Of a DNA stretch of 64,000 nucleotides, positions 53,060 through 64,000 are shown piece after piece. The position numbers were made by a program, and so were the translations under genes. The notes beneath the pieces are model-generated. The model saw nothing but the letters and a program-made list of their open reading frames with translations. It searched no databases and was not told the origin of the DNA. The stretch comes from Chinchilla lanigera (lineage: Eukaryota; Chordata; Mammalia; Rodentia; Chinchillidae), in assembly GCF_000276665.1 (NCBI RefSeq), contig NW_004955472.1, positions 7,896,231 through 7,960,230 on the forward strand, given 5' to 3'. Position 1 is the stretch's first letter; every line of letters begins with the position of its first letter.

Positions 53060-55860
53060 ATAATGCTTTAGTTGGTTTTATCTTCCAATATACTGGTCAA
53101 GGCCTGAGTTTCAGAAATTTTACATTCCTTGCCAAATGGGATTATCCAGTTTGGCTGTACCTAATAAATTCTCTTTCAAAATAATGTAATAAATGTAGCT
53201 CTCTCTCGTCTCACTTACCACCGTCTGAAATAGGGAAGTAGAGATTTCAAGCTTTCCTACCACTGAAGCACACCACACATTGGGGAAAAAAACATTCTGC
53301 CATAGAAATGAGAGGCATTATTATAAATCTGTTTTATTTACGTTTCCCCTACACATTGAACTAAGGCTTGCTGTGGCTCCTCAGACACGTCAACTCTGGT
53401 CTTTTCACCCCACCTAAACGGCTCAGTGCAGCAGACACCGTGAAGGCAGTCGAACAGTTTAGTTAGAAACTTCAGCATGCGTATACTCAGCTTTGTGCAA
53501 ATGCCCAGAAGGTTTCTTTTCTGTGTCTAAGCCCTGTCCTTCGCTGGTTAGTGTTCTTTGCCTCCTCCTCCGCAGGCTATAATCACATGGAGGTCTAGTC
53601 CTGTGATGATAGTTCCTGCTATTAAGAAGCCCATACCAACCAGAGCTCAAGCCAGAAAAGGTCAGCTTGTACTCACAGGGCAGTCCACGTGGGTCAAAAT
53701 AGGAAGAGTCCATGGAGAAGGAAACTGCAGAACCCTGGAGCTGGAGTCTGGGGTGGGGTGAAGGGAGCAGGAGAGATGGTGAAGGCACAGGCACGGGAGG
53801 AAGCAGTCGAGTTTAGCTGGCATGAAGATAGCTGTGCAGTCACTGGTGCGGCCACATTCTTGATTCTCAAAGAGAAAAATACCCCTTATTCCTCTGGGAG
53901 ACAGGACCGTGATGGCTTTGTATAGAAAACAAAAACCGGAGCTGTGCTAGAGAATAACCTGAGCAGGACGGATGACAAGGGAGAGAGTGTGAAGCTCAGA
54001 AAGTGTGATTCACCAAGCCTAGTGCCACATACAAGTATTTCCTATAGAAACAAATACCTTAACAGGCCCCAAACCACAGTTCCATCTACATAAATCAAGG
54101 CTTGGGGATTGTGGGTAAATAGGTGTTTCAGTTCAAGTTCCTGGAACCTGCTCCAATTTGAGCAAATGAAGAGCAGTGAGATAATTCCCACATCCAACAA
54201 CTCAGACTTCCAATAATGATCTTTACCTTCCCTGAGCTATCATCACCATGGAATTATAAAACAATTATCAGTCAGCTCATTATAAATAAGTTCCTATCTG
54301 CCACCAAAACCCCTGAGCCCTCAGGATGGGCGAAGACCCACCACAAGAACTAGCACGTGCCCATCGCCTACACGGGCAGGCTGCGGGCTGCTGCGAGGCA
54401 ACGGCTCCCCGTCCCAGTGCAGCTCACTGGGGTCACTGTGTGGATGCCGCAGCTCTCCCACAGCCCCCATCGTGGACTGTCCATTTCCTTGTGGGTCTGG
54501 ACTGTTTTCCTCTAGCTGGGGAGAGGCCGTCTGAGTGGAGGAACGGGAGAAAGGAAAATCATTATTAATGTCTTGAGGCCTACAGAACAAAGTAGATAAG
54601 AACTTGTTGGGACACATTCATGCAAACTAGAGAAACAGGCTGTTCCATACTAATCAGGGGACACTTACCACACAGTCCCTCAGTGTGGAACATTCACTAG
54701 TGATCACCTCCCAGCAGCATCAGCTTCAACCCTAACCCTAACCGCGCACTGCAGAAGGCAATCTTGTGACTTTCTTCTAGTTGTATATAAAAATTTGAAC
54801 TAGTTTAGGAGTTAGGCACAGTGGTACAAAATCATAAGCAGAAAGATCTGATTAAAGAATGTGCTCATTCGCATTGCAGAACTATCTAGACTGGTTTTTG
54901 GAAATTTACTGCTGGCTTATTTGTTCAGAGAGGTTTCCTTCACACTCACCCTGTTCTCGTCCTGCTAAAGCTCACTACATGAAGGACACCTAGGATGGGT
55001 CCACATGGAACAGAGAGCCTCAGTTTAACTGAGACACATGCATCAACACAGTGGCTGCTGGCTTATTCTGCTCACTCGCTGAGCCTAACGCATTTGGGGA
55101 CTGTTGGGATCTGAATTCTGGCTGGAAATGCCTGGTACTTTTGTCTTTTTGAATCCAGTAAACATGGAATGTACTTTGTAAGTTGCATGTCTGAAAATCT
55201 CTCATTCTAATAAGAGAAACTCTAGAGAGGGAATATGGACTGGGAACGGAAGGATGGTCATAAACCAGCCGTGTGCTTCCCTTTCCTGTAAATAAGGGGC
55301 TCAGCTAGAATATCTTCAGTGTCCAACCCAGCTGACACTCCAGGACTCCACTTCTACCCAGGTTTGTCAGGCTGGGTCAGACAAACTTCCTTACCACTTC
55401 GCGTCAGCTGTTTAAAGTGGCTGTAACATATTTCTGTGTTTGAGGTATCCTCTTCCTCTTTATCTCTCAAAGAATGTTTCACTGGGGCAGACTATTCAGC
55501 CAAACTGGTGGCTACTGAGTTTTAAAACCCAGTCACTGACCTGGTGAAGACATAACCCTTGAGTAACCTAGCCCAAGGCACATTTATTTGTCTGCTTTTC
55601 ATTAAAAATGTTAGTCAAATAGAAATATAATTGTGTTATTCTATAGATATACTTAAACTTTGCAATAGGAAATTATTCAAAAATTACATAAGAAAATCAC
55701 CCATCACCACCAGGGTAAAGACTTGAATATCAGGGAGTTCCAAAGCCAAGGACTCCTTATATGCACTGATCCACAGCGTTTTCCTTGTGGCAATGGACTC
55801 ATGTGAAAGTAGCCTGGTCTTGCAGCATATTTCTGCACCAGGAAGTAGATTTTGAAAGAT
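53060..55860 (-). other. Probable EAF1 retrocopy 3' UTR plus unassigned intron DNA
   Basis: No SINE interrupts this stretch and no gene is seen. It sits where the 3' UTR of the EAF1 retrocopy would lie. A minus-strand AATAAA (complement of 53333-53338) could be its poly(A) signal, but no T-run follows, so the extent is uncertain. Confidence 0.35.
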
Positions 55861-55864
55861 GGAG

Positions 55865-56665
55865 GGATAATCACTGCTGTCCTTACCAGATTCACTCACC
55901 CGCAAGTCGTTTCTGAGGGTGTTCATGAGCCGCCTGCTTCCTTGCGGCCGGCTGGTTCCATTGGCGGTGGCAGGCCTGCTGTTGTAGGGCCTCTGGTGTG
56001 ACGGCGGTGGAGGAGAGGCCGGGCCGTCGTCCTCCCTCCACTGCTGGAACTGTGGTCATCACTTCCGAGGAGCGCTCAGTCTGAGGAGCTGCTCCCACTG
56101 CTGCTGCTCATCTGCTCAGTCGTGTCAGCTTCAGCCCTCAGCTTGCTGGAGGTCATCGAGCTGCAGTTCAGGCCAGAGGTTGTCCTTCAAGGGAGAAATT
56201 TTAGGTCTGACTGAAGGCTTTGTTGGAGCCCTGAACGGCATGGGTGGTGGAGGGAGAGGTGGCCGTGATGGCTGTGGGGGACAAGTAGGCTGCTGATCCC
56301 CTCAGGCTTGGATTTTACTGCTCCCCTCAGCGATTGTCTTCTTGACCTGAATGCTGCTACTGAGCTTTTGCAGTACATATTCACCAGAGTCATGGTTAAT
56401 AATAAGCCCAGTCTTTCTGGTAAGGCCGATTGTTCCCCTTGAACACAGTCATTGGTGGTGTGGATCCAGGGACATGTGGCAGCGTAACTGTGACTTTATC
56501 TTCTTTGCCAACCTGAAGCTTACCTTGGCAAGAAGTATCCAAAGATGAGGGCTTAAAACCAGCAGATGGTGTGGAAGGAGGCCCGCAGCTGCTTCTCAGA
56601 GCTCTCTGCGGGGCGCAGACAGTGTCCCTTATGGTTTGCCCTCTCTTCCTGGCTCCAGGTTAGCG
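55865..56665 (-). pseudogene. EAF1: EAF1 processed pseudogene, minus strand
   Basis: EAF1 is an ELL-associated transcription elongation factor. The intronless copy is read from about 56665 down: [20 protein letters not shown], then [20 protein letters not shown] and [16 protein letters not shown], the Pro-rich PMPFRAPTK-like region, a Ser-rich MSSSSGSSS stretch, and C-terminal MNTLRNDLRVSESGKDSSDY. About 800 nt fits the 268-codon gene without introns. Stops and frameshifts in the middle make it non-coding. GC-rich sequence at 56666-56860 resembles a 5' UTR. A long 3' UTR probably continues below 55865, but its end and a poly-A tail were not found. Confidence 0.88.
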
Positions 56666-57479
56666 CTCGCCCTCGTAGCTGCAGCCCCAGCTCCTTGCAC
56701 AGGTGTCCAGTGGCGAGCGCACCGAGCGCTGGCCGGGGCCCCAGTCTGCACTTCTCTGTCATATCTTGCTGTCTTCGGCTTGCAGGATCTAACCTAGCAG
56801 CAGCAGCCAGGTCACCCGATGACTCACTTTCCACCTCCTCCCAAAGTTGGAAAAGCAGATTTGCATGTAGTGTTTTGCTGAGTTGGCTAATTCTACAGGA
56901 AATTAGAAGAAAACATTTAATAAAAAAATTACAAACGCACAAGGTGTAACATAGAACGTAATGTGGGTAAAACTCACCTGTTTACACTCCATTACCTTGC
57001 TGGTCATTGTGTCACGTGGGTGAATGCAAAGATTGCTTCCTGTATTCCTTTGGCGCAGCTACTGCGATGCGCAGCCACCTGTCGCTGTGCGAAAGTACAT
57101 GTTTTCATTAGGAAAGTGTGGCGTGTGTGTCTGTGACTGAGTATGAGGAACTGAAGTTTTAAAATAGTCCAGATGATAGGAAAAGACAAAAAGGTCTTCA
57201 GTTTACTTTCTGATTCCTACATGGTTTTAACACCAAAATCTCGTGAGTAATACCAAGGAAAACTGAATGGGGATCATTGGCCCCCTTACTTGTGAGTAGA
57301 GACCTCTAGATGTAAGAATTATAAGTGTTAGTATTTAGAATCCAGCAGCATATCAAGTGAGGATGATTATTCTGTTGTCCAAGAAGGATTTACTGCAGGA
57401 ATTTATAAGGAGACTTAATTACAAAATCTGTTAACACACTTCATATTAGTAAGTTAAAGGAAAACAGTTACATGATCAT

Positions 57480-58610
57480 ACAAACAGATGCTAAAACGTT
57501 TTTTGGTAATGTTCAACTATCTTTTTTGTTGTCGATAAGGTGTACAACATGATATCTTGTTACACATTATGAAATGACTAGTACAGTCAAGCAGATTACC
57601 TATTCATCACCTTAAGTGATAAGAACACCCAAATTTTGTGTGGTATAAGAACACACAAATTGTAGATGGTCTTACCACACAAAGGCACATAGTCAAGGTG
57701 TACAATACGATACTATTAATTATAGTTCTTGTACTATATATTAGATTTTCATACTTACTCATCCTACACAGTTGCAGCTTTGTACCCTGTAGTTTGCCCA
57801 CCACCACCATTTTACTGTTTCAATTTATTTTTAAGATTACACATATAATTGAGATCATGCACTAGTTGTCTTTCTGTATCTGGCTCATTTCACATAATAT
57901 CCTCTAGGTTCATCCAAGTTGTCCTTGCAGGCTCTCACTTTTAAATGCTGAATAATCCATGTTTACTCACCCACCAATGGACACATAGGTTATCTGCATA
58001 TCTTGGTTATTAGGAGGAAGGTTGTACTGAGTAAGGAAGTGCAGATATCTTCATGAAATACTGATTTCATTTTCTTTGTGTATATACCCTGAAGTGAGGT
58101 TGCTGGGTCATATGATAGTTTCGTTTTTCATTTTTGAGGAATCTGATACTGTTTTCTATATCAGCTGTATGAAACATTCCTACCAACACTATGCAAGGGC
58201 TCCTTTTTCTTCATATCTTGCCAACACTTCTCTTTTACTTTTTGATGAAAACTGTCCTAACAGGTGTGAGGTAATACCTCATCTTGGTTTGGTGTGCAAT
58301 TCCCAGATAACTAGTTGATATTGAGCCCCTTTTCATATATTTATTGGCTGTCTGTATGTCTTCTTTGGAGAAAAGTCTATTTAGGTCCTTTGCCCATTTT
58401 CTAATTGGGCTGTTTTTTGTTATGGAGTGATATGAATTCCATATATATTTTAGATACTGTATTAACTCCATATCAGACACATGGTTTGTAAATATTTTCT
58501 TCTAACTCGTAGGGTGACTTTTCATTTTGTAGTTTCCTTCCCTTTGCAGAATCTTTATAGTTTGATGGAGTCTTACTTGTTAATTTTTGAGCAGTGGTTT
58601 CTAGTTAACC
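57480..58610 (-). mobile_element. Old L1 3' UTR and ORF2 end, minus strand
   Basis: Reverse complement of an L1M-style 3' end (GTGTACAACATGATATCTTG, TCAAGGTGTACAATACGATA, AGTGAGGTTGCTGGGTCATA, GTCCTTTGCCCATTTTCTAA). Many stops in the ORF2 part. Confidence 0.8.
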
Positions 58611-58977
58611 TGTAGCTTAAAAATGATGCAGTAGAAAACCACTTAGAAATGATAAACATGATGTGTCTAAGACTTCACTAGTACCTACATAGTAAATTAA
58701 AGTGTAGACCTAGATAGGAAGCCTGTTGTGGATATTAATTTTCAACAGTTTCTGAGAGGTTCTAGCAAATACAGACTAGGATAAATTATAGAAAAGAAGA
58801 AATGAACTTTTTTTTCCAATTTATGAGGTTGTAAACCTAGAATACCCGAGAGACTATAGTTTAAAAAAGTACTGGAATTTGATAAGATGGATTTTATACA
58901 AGATGTATGTTAAAAAATCTCTTTTAGTAGAAACACTTAGAAAGGGAATTGGAAAAATATTTTATTTACTTAGTAGC

Positions 58978-59325
58978 AGTAGTACTTCTGATAAGGTCTC
59001 ACTGTGTTGCCTGTGCTGGTCTTAACTCAGAGGCTCAAGGGATCCTTCCTTCTCGGCCTCCAAGTACCTGGGGAATATGTGTGCACCACCACGTTTGGCA
59101 AATACGCTATTTATAATAGGTTTAAAACTATGACAAGGTGTGAGAGTGCATGCCTTTAGTCCCAGCTACTTGGGAGGGTGAAGCAAGAGAATCTCAATTC
59201 AGAGCCAGCTGGACAACGTAATGAGACCATGTTTCTAAATAAAAAGGGCTGGGATGTAGCTTGAAGGTACAATGTCTGCGTAGCATGCACAAAGCACTGT
59301 GTTTAGTGTTTAGTACCACAGCAAC
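58978..59325. repeat. Minus B1-like, plus 7SL-like and plus ID-like SINE fragments
   Basis: 58978-59100 minus (GATAAGGTCTCACTGTGTTG). 59128-59245 plus (CTTTAGTCCCAGCTACTTGG). 59247-59325 plus (GGGCTGGGATGTAGCTTGAA, AGCATGCACAAAGCACTGTG), an older ID head. Confidence 0.65.
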
Positions 59326-60261
59326 AAAAGTCCCAGGATATATTCTCAAATGCATTTAACAGGAAGTACAGAAAGTGTAAAACTACTAAGGGACAAAAAA
59401 TAACAACCCCCCAAAACAGAGTACAGTACTTTAAAACTCTATGGTGGGTGTGGAGGGGCATGATTCTTAAATAAGACTAAAAACCCAGAAACGTAAAAAT
59501 ACATATTTGGGTTAAAAATGTTTGTTAAAATGTCATAGAGTCAGTAACCAGACAGAAGATCTAGAAGAAGTACGGTCCCTGACTTAACAGTGCTTTCACT
59601 TCACTGTAGTGCAGGAGAGCTCTGGTATTCATCTTTAGTATAGTAGTCAATACGTTATACAAGCTATTTAACACTATTATAAAATGGGAGGGACAGATGG
59701 GGAAAGATTTATCAGTGGTTACTAGGTTACAGTTAAATAGGAGTAAGAAGTTTTGGTGTACAGTTGTATAGTAGGGTGACAGTAGGTAACGGTTATGTAC
59801 TATGTATTTCAAAAAGCTAGATGAAAGGATTCTGAGTGGTTTTACTTCAAAGAAATAGTAGGTGTTTGATGAGGTAGATGTGTTTAACCTGATTTAAATA
59901 TTACACAATGTGTATGTGTATGGAAACATCATATAGTACCCTATTATGTATTTTATGTATCAGTTAAAAATAAAATTACTAGATAAAACAGGCTTTCTTG
60001 TAGATGAGATGCAGTCTTATAAATAATTTTGCTCCAGTGTTGGCTAACAAAAATGGTTTGGCATGTTTAAGGTAGGCTAAGTTCTGCTGTTTGGTAGATC
60101 AGGTGTTTTAAAGACATTTTTGATTTAAAATATTTGTAGTTTACAGTGGGGTTATTGGGAAGCAGTCTTATCATAAATTCAGCATATGGACCTGGCAAGC
60201 AAGAGATAACAATCTGAATATTAAGTGAAGTTGGATTCAGGGATGGAAGCAGAGATGGCTG

Positions 60262-60614
60262 TGTCTTAGTTACTTTTTCTCATTCCTGATACAAAATACC
60301 TGACACCTAAGGTTAAAGGAAGAAAGGTTTATTTAGCTCACAGAGGTTTCAGTCCATAATTGGCTAGCTCTAAGGCAGGGTGGCATGGCAGAGGGGCCAC
60401 AGTTCATGGTGGTGGAACATAGCAAAAGCAGCAAGAGAGAGAAGGGAGAGAGAGATGAGCCTCTTTCTATCCCTTACATTGTATGCAGGCTACCTGCCCT
60501 AGGGTGAGTGTCGCACTCACACCCTTCATCTCAGCCTTGGGCCGTGAATCGATCACAAACTCTAGAAGTCTGCCCCGTGACTGCCTAAGGCTTTGGGGGA
60601 CACAAACCATAACA
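60262..60614 (-). repeat. Solo MaLR LTR with TG...CA ends
   Basis: Same family as 25195-25599: TGTCTTAGTTACTTTTTCTC start and CACAAACCATAACA end. The 5-bp flanks GGCTG (60257-60261) and GGCAG (60615-60619) match at 4 of 5 bases, as expected of an aged MaLR target-site duplication. No internal part, hence a solo LTR. Confidence 0.75.
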
Positions 60615-60619
60615 GGCAG

Positions 60620-60870
60620 TGAAGTGCTTTGAAAGTGGAGGAAGAAGCCATAAACTGTGGTATATTGGTGGCCCTTACGGAGCTGGAGAAAATAAGGAAA
60701 TGGATTTTTCTCTCAGAGCCTCTAAAAGAAATTCAGTGCTGCCTCTACCTTGATTCTGGTTCTCTTAAGACCCAGTTCAGGTTTATGACCTCCAGAACTA
60801 TTTGAGAATATATTTTGTTTTAAGCCACTAAATTATGAGTTGTTACAGGGTCAACTGATGACTACTACAG
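60620..60870. repeat. Possible MLT-type LTR 3' end
   Basis: ATGACCTCCAGAACTATTTG and TTGTTTTAAGCCACTAAATT resemble the 3' end common to old mammalian MLT1-type LTRs. The start is not clear. Confidence 0.45.
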
Positions 60871-60984
60871 TGTACTTCATTGAAACCTAGGCAGTAAGCC
60901 AAAGCTACAGATTGTTGCCTAAAGCCATCCGTAGAGGGATTTTGTTTGATCTGAACATTTTAAATTTTTTGAAATGATTTTTAG

Positions 60985-61098
60985 CATTTATTTATCTATT
61001 TATTTATATATATATATATTTTTGGTACTGGGAATCGAACTCAGGACCTTGTGCTTGCCAAGCAGGTGCTTGTACCACTGAGCTATATCCCCAACCCC
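60985..61098 (-). repeat. ID-type SINE with (TATT)n/(TA)n tail
   Basis: TTTATCTATTTATTTATATA microsatellite leads into GGTACTGGGAATCGAACTCA and GAGCTATATCCCCAACCCC, a minus-strand ID SINE whose A-rich tail became a simple repeat. Confidence 0.88.
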
Positions 61099-61099
61099 T

Positions 61100-62044
61100 A
61101 TTTTTAGAATTTAAAAACCCAATGACAATATATCAAAATCTGGATTTCAAAATTGCTTGAAACATCATGCAACTTGGTAAGGCACCTTTTCCTGTGAGGG
61201 CAAAATTTCCGAGATGCTAGTGCTGGTACTTTGTATGACATATTTCATTGTGTTACAAAATAGTTTACTTTCCTGAATATTTAATGTATAATACCTGTAA
61301 AATCACACCGACTGAAAGGAAAATACATAAAGGCCAGAGGTTGGCTTTGGGAATAATTTTATCAGTGTTAGTTTTTTATTGCCCTCAGGCACACACTTTA
61401 GTTTAATCCCAATTTTAATGAACAAAAATTGTTTCACAGTCTATATAAAGCAATCTATATTATTAAAACTATGTGATACCCAGTACGTTTAAAAAAAAAA
61501 GTACATGAAAAGTCTGATGGTTTCTTTTGATGGGCAGCCTATACTCCTTTATTATAATTTTTAATCGGAAAGGAATTAACATTAATAGACTTGTCTAAAA
61601 TGCTGTAATCTGGTATCTTTCAATACGAAGCCCATATATTTGTATGTACGATATTTAATATGTATTAGTTGTCTTATAGCCTGTTGAAGATTTTAAGGTA
61701 TAGAAATACACAGAAATGTTTATACACAAATTACAAAGTTTCTAAAATTATCTGTACAGTTTTACATTATCTCCTCACATTGCCAGCTTTATACATTCAG
61801 ATTGTCTTTCTCCTTTAAAGTCGGCTTCCAGATGCATGTTTTTTCTCCGCACGTCTCTGATCTCTGCTGTTGTTTGAGAGATTATGTGCTTACTTATACC
61901 TTAAAATAGTTTTTTTACTACCCAGAATAACAACAAAAAGTAGTTATAAATTTTTTTGAACATGTGCTTATTTGAAACTTGGAATTAGTAATGATTTTAA
62001 TTTATAAAAATTTTGAATGGGAATGAGATTTAGGAACTGTGAAG
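61100..62044. other. CAAP1 intron 4, AT-rich, nothing recognised
   Basis: No SINE, LTR or reading frame of interest could be named. Confidence 0.5.
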
Positions 62045-62610
62045 ATGCAGAATGTGATTGAAAAATATGGTGAATATTTACATTTTAAACATTTTATTAT
62101 AGTAAAAGATATAGTGCCATTAATTTGCCTTAAAATACTCTTGCTTTGAACCACTTAGCTCATTGTTCTTGCCACTTTCTGAAGGCTCTCTGGAAGTCCT
62201 TTTCGGAATGTCTAGTTGTGCTGTTGTGACTGCCTCCATATCCTGGATCTGTTCGAGATGTTTACCTCTTGTGGTCCTTTTGATTAGAGGGAAGAGCCGG
62301 AGGCACATGGTGCCAGACCTGGTGGGTGAGGCAGAGGAGGACACGCCGTTATGGTTTTAGTGAGCTTGCCTTTCTTTCGATGGCACTTGAGAGCCGCACT
62401 CACTGTAGTGTTGATCATCCCTTGTAAATCAGAAGGGTGATCAACACTGATTCAGAAAGTGCCAGCAGCAGTGGAGGAAGTATGCTCAAAGGAAGGGGGA
62501 ATGCTGGAGGGGCATTGGCAGTGTGTCTGTTACTATAATAGATTTTTAGAAATATAAATATTCACTGTAGTTTTCCATCACCCCTTGTACATCTGCTGTG
62601 GTTTTTGAAT
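62045..62610. mobile_element. Fold-back mariner-like remnant, second copy
   Basis: The left arm on the minus strand encodes RTTRGKHLEQIQDMEAVTTA and SGSKQEYFKAN, resembling the C-terminus of Tc1/mariner transposases. The right arm on the plus strand (62450-62560) gives QWRKYAQRKGECWRG. Both arms then run into CTTTTACTATAATAAAATGT-type sequence in inverted orientation. A central hairpin (GTTGATCATCCC at 62410-62421 against GGGTGATCAAC at 62433-62443) lies between. It parallels 14190-14850. Confidence 0.6.
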
Positions 62611-63770
62611 ATCTTGATTTTAGAAAAAGTAAAGGATGGCATATCTCCTTTGGGAAGCAGTTGAGCTTGTGTATATTACATAGCAGGTAGTCTAAAAATT
62701 TTAGTTGTATTGTTTTAAAACTCTTAGGAATTGTGACAAGACTTTTAAAAGCTATAGGTGAAGATAAATTGCTTAGCAGAACCAACACTTCTAAGAAAAT
62801 AAGGTAACATGGAGGTGTGGAATTAGAGTGCTATCTCCATTAACAATTGGGTTGGCGGAGAAGCTTTATTGTAGTTAAAATGGCACTTAAATGAGAACAG
62901 GTAGTTCGCCTAAAATGTTAAATGGTTATGCTCTAAAGAATGTGCTTATAATGAAATTTAAGTTTTGAACAGTGTAATGAAATAATCAGGATTGAGGTTT
63001 TATACGTAAAGAATGAAAGTACATACACTTTAGGGAAATCTTAGCTATGTTTTAGAATTGCTTTCTCTGCATATCTTTATATGAATTTTAAATGAATGTG
63101 CTTTTATTGAGTGATACTGAGAGGAGTGTCAGTGGAAATTAAGTGTTTCTCTGTGGATAATAAGCAGTATTGAGATAATATCATAGTTTTAGAAGATCAA
63201 GATATTAAAAAATTCAGATTTTCAAGTTGTACAAAATAGGTTATATATGAATGTTGTGGAACTATTACTTCTAGCTGTTACAGAGGAAGGAAATGTTTTA
63301 AATTAGCTATCAAATTCTAATTTTAAATAATTTTTTAGAAGATAAGATACTCCTAAGTAGGCCTTATATTTAGAAAAAAATCGTACCAAATTGAACCACT
63401 TTATTCTTACTAGAATATTTACTAGTAGATTTGTACGGAATTGTTTTGTAAAGCAAACAGTTAAGAGTTATCTTTAAATTGCCTTTTAAGTTGTCTTATG
63501 AATCTAAAATGTGAGTGGTGTAAAACATAATATGGTTAAAAGAGCAAAATTGGTTTCATCTAGTTACTAGTTACTACTTACTTACAAGGAACTTTTACTA
63601 GTTATACTGAATTAATCTAGTGTAATAATTAGGTTTCTTAAATAATGTACACGTTACTCCACCCTTCAGAACAAGTTGTTTCTAGTCAGGTTAGGTACAT
63701 TAGAGAAGGTACAACAAAAGAACAGTATGTAAATGTAGAAGGTTTGATGATTGCTTTGCAGTAAGATGTT
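62611..63770. other. CAAP1 intron 4, AT-rich, nothing recognised
   Basis: No nameable repeat or gene; scattered stops in all frames. Confidence 0.5.
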
Positions 63771-63781
63771 TATTCTTGAGA

Positions 63782-63880
63782 TTTTTTTTTCGTTTTGGTT
63801 TTTTTCCAGACTGGGAATCGAACTCATGACCTTGCACTTGCCAGGCAGGCAATATGCCACTGAGCTAAATCCCCAGACAC
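63782..63880 (-). repeat. ID-type SINE, minus strand
   Basis: T-rich lead, then CTGGGAATCGAACTCATGAC and GCCACTGAGCTAAATCCCCA. Flanked by TATTCTTGAGA on both sides as a target-site duplication. Confidence 0.88.
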
Positions 63881-64000
63881 TATTCTTGAGAATTATTGGA
63901 CTATTCCTCTGGCTTGATCAGTTTTCTTTTTGAGAGCAGCAGCTGCAGTTGTGTGAACATTTATCATTTGCTGAACCCCACCTGGCAATGATATGTAATC

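Noticed and set aside
53459..53794. 111-codon minus-strand frame
   Set aside because: It lies where the EAF1 retrocopy 3' UTR is expected and shows no domain.
54727..54745. Telomere-like AACCCTAACCCTAACC
   Set aside because: Only about two and a half units, too short to mean an interstitial telomere.
62163..62360. 65-codon plus-strand frame
   Set aside because: Shadow of the minus-strand mariner-like fragment in the same place.

Overview
This is nuclear DNA of a placental mammal, almost certainly a rodent. The reasons are intron-split genes, dense B1-like SINEs with an internally duplicated body, and many tRNA-derived ID-type SINEs (box 'gctgagctaaatccccagcccc' and its complement), next to L1, ERVL-MaLR, class I ERV and DNA-transposon fossils. 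The SINE style fits a beaver/kangaroo-rat-like lineage (Castorimorpha), but that species call is from recall and is tentative.

Two protein-coding genes lie head to tail on the + strand, in the order known from the human 9p21 region. (1) PLAA, 3' part: nine exons (437-572, 1892-2061, 3301-3458, 4307-4526, 6805-6873, 10119-10187, 12066-12167, 13773-13937, 18071-18636) join in frame into 550 complete codons plus stop. They cover the end of the WD40 propeller, the PFU ubiquitin-binding domain and the PUL domain. (2) CAAP1, 5' part: a CpG-island promoter, exon 1 (41636-41943, with a 117-N gap), and exons 2-4 (46921-47121, 47864-47948, 49599-49674). The rest of the gene lies beyond the window, so 49675-64000 is intron 4.

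The 23-kb intergenic space holds two minus-strand L1 blocks, a minus-strand ERVL-MaLR provirus with both LTRs (25195-27813), an RPL12 processed pseudogene, a minus-strand LTR with recognisable TATA and poly(A) signals, a class I ERV gag remnant with nucleocapsid zinc knuckles, a solo LTR nested in L1, and about 7 kb of GC-richer DNA without a recognisable gene. CAAP1 intron 4 holds a decayed piggyBac transposase gene (about 52850-50700, minus) interrupted by nested ID SINEs, an EAF1 processed pseudogene (minus), a long L1 3' end, a solo MaLR LTR with target-site duplication, and a mariner-like fold-back element whose relative sits in a PLAA intron.

Most notable: a 97 % identical 105-bp duplicate of CAAP1 intron 1 placed just upstream of the CAAP1 promoter; a gap length that cannot be right for the CAAP1 reading frame; a twinned ETS/CRE composite in that promoter; the two fold-back mariner-like loci; a 40-nt 5S rRNA fragment with flanking duplications; and the piggyBac fossil. 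I saw no novel multi-gene system; the window is an ordinary two-gene mammalian region with an unusually readable repeat record. All assignments are from reading the sequence and recalled family knowledge; no search was run.
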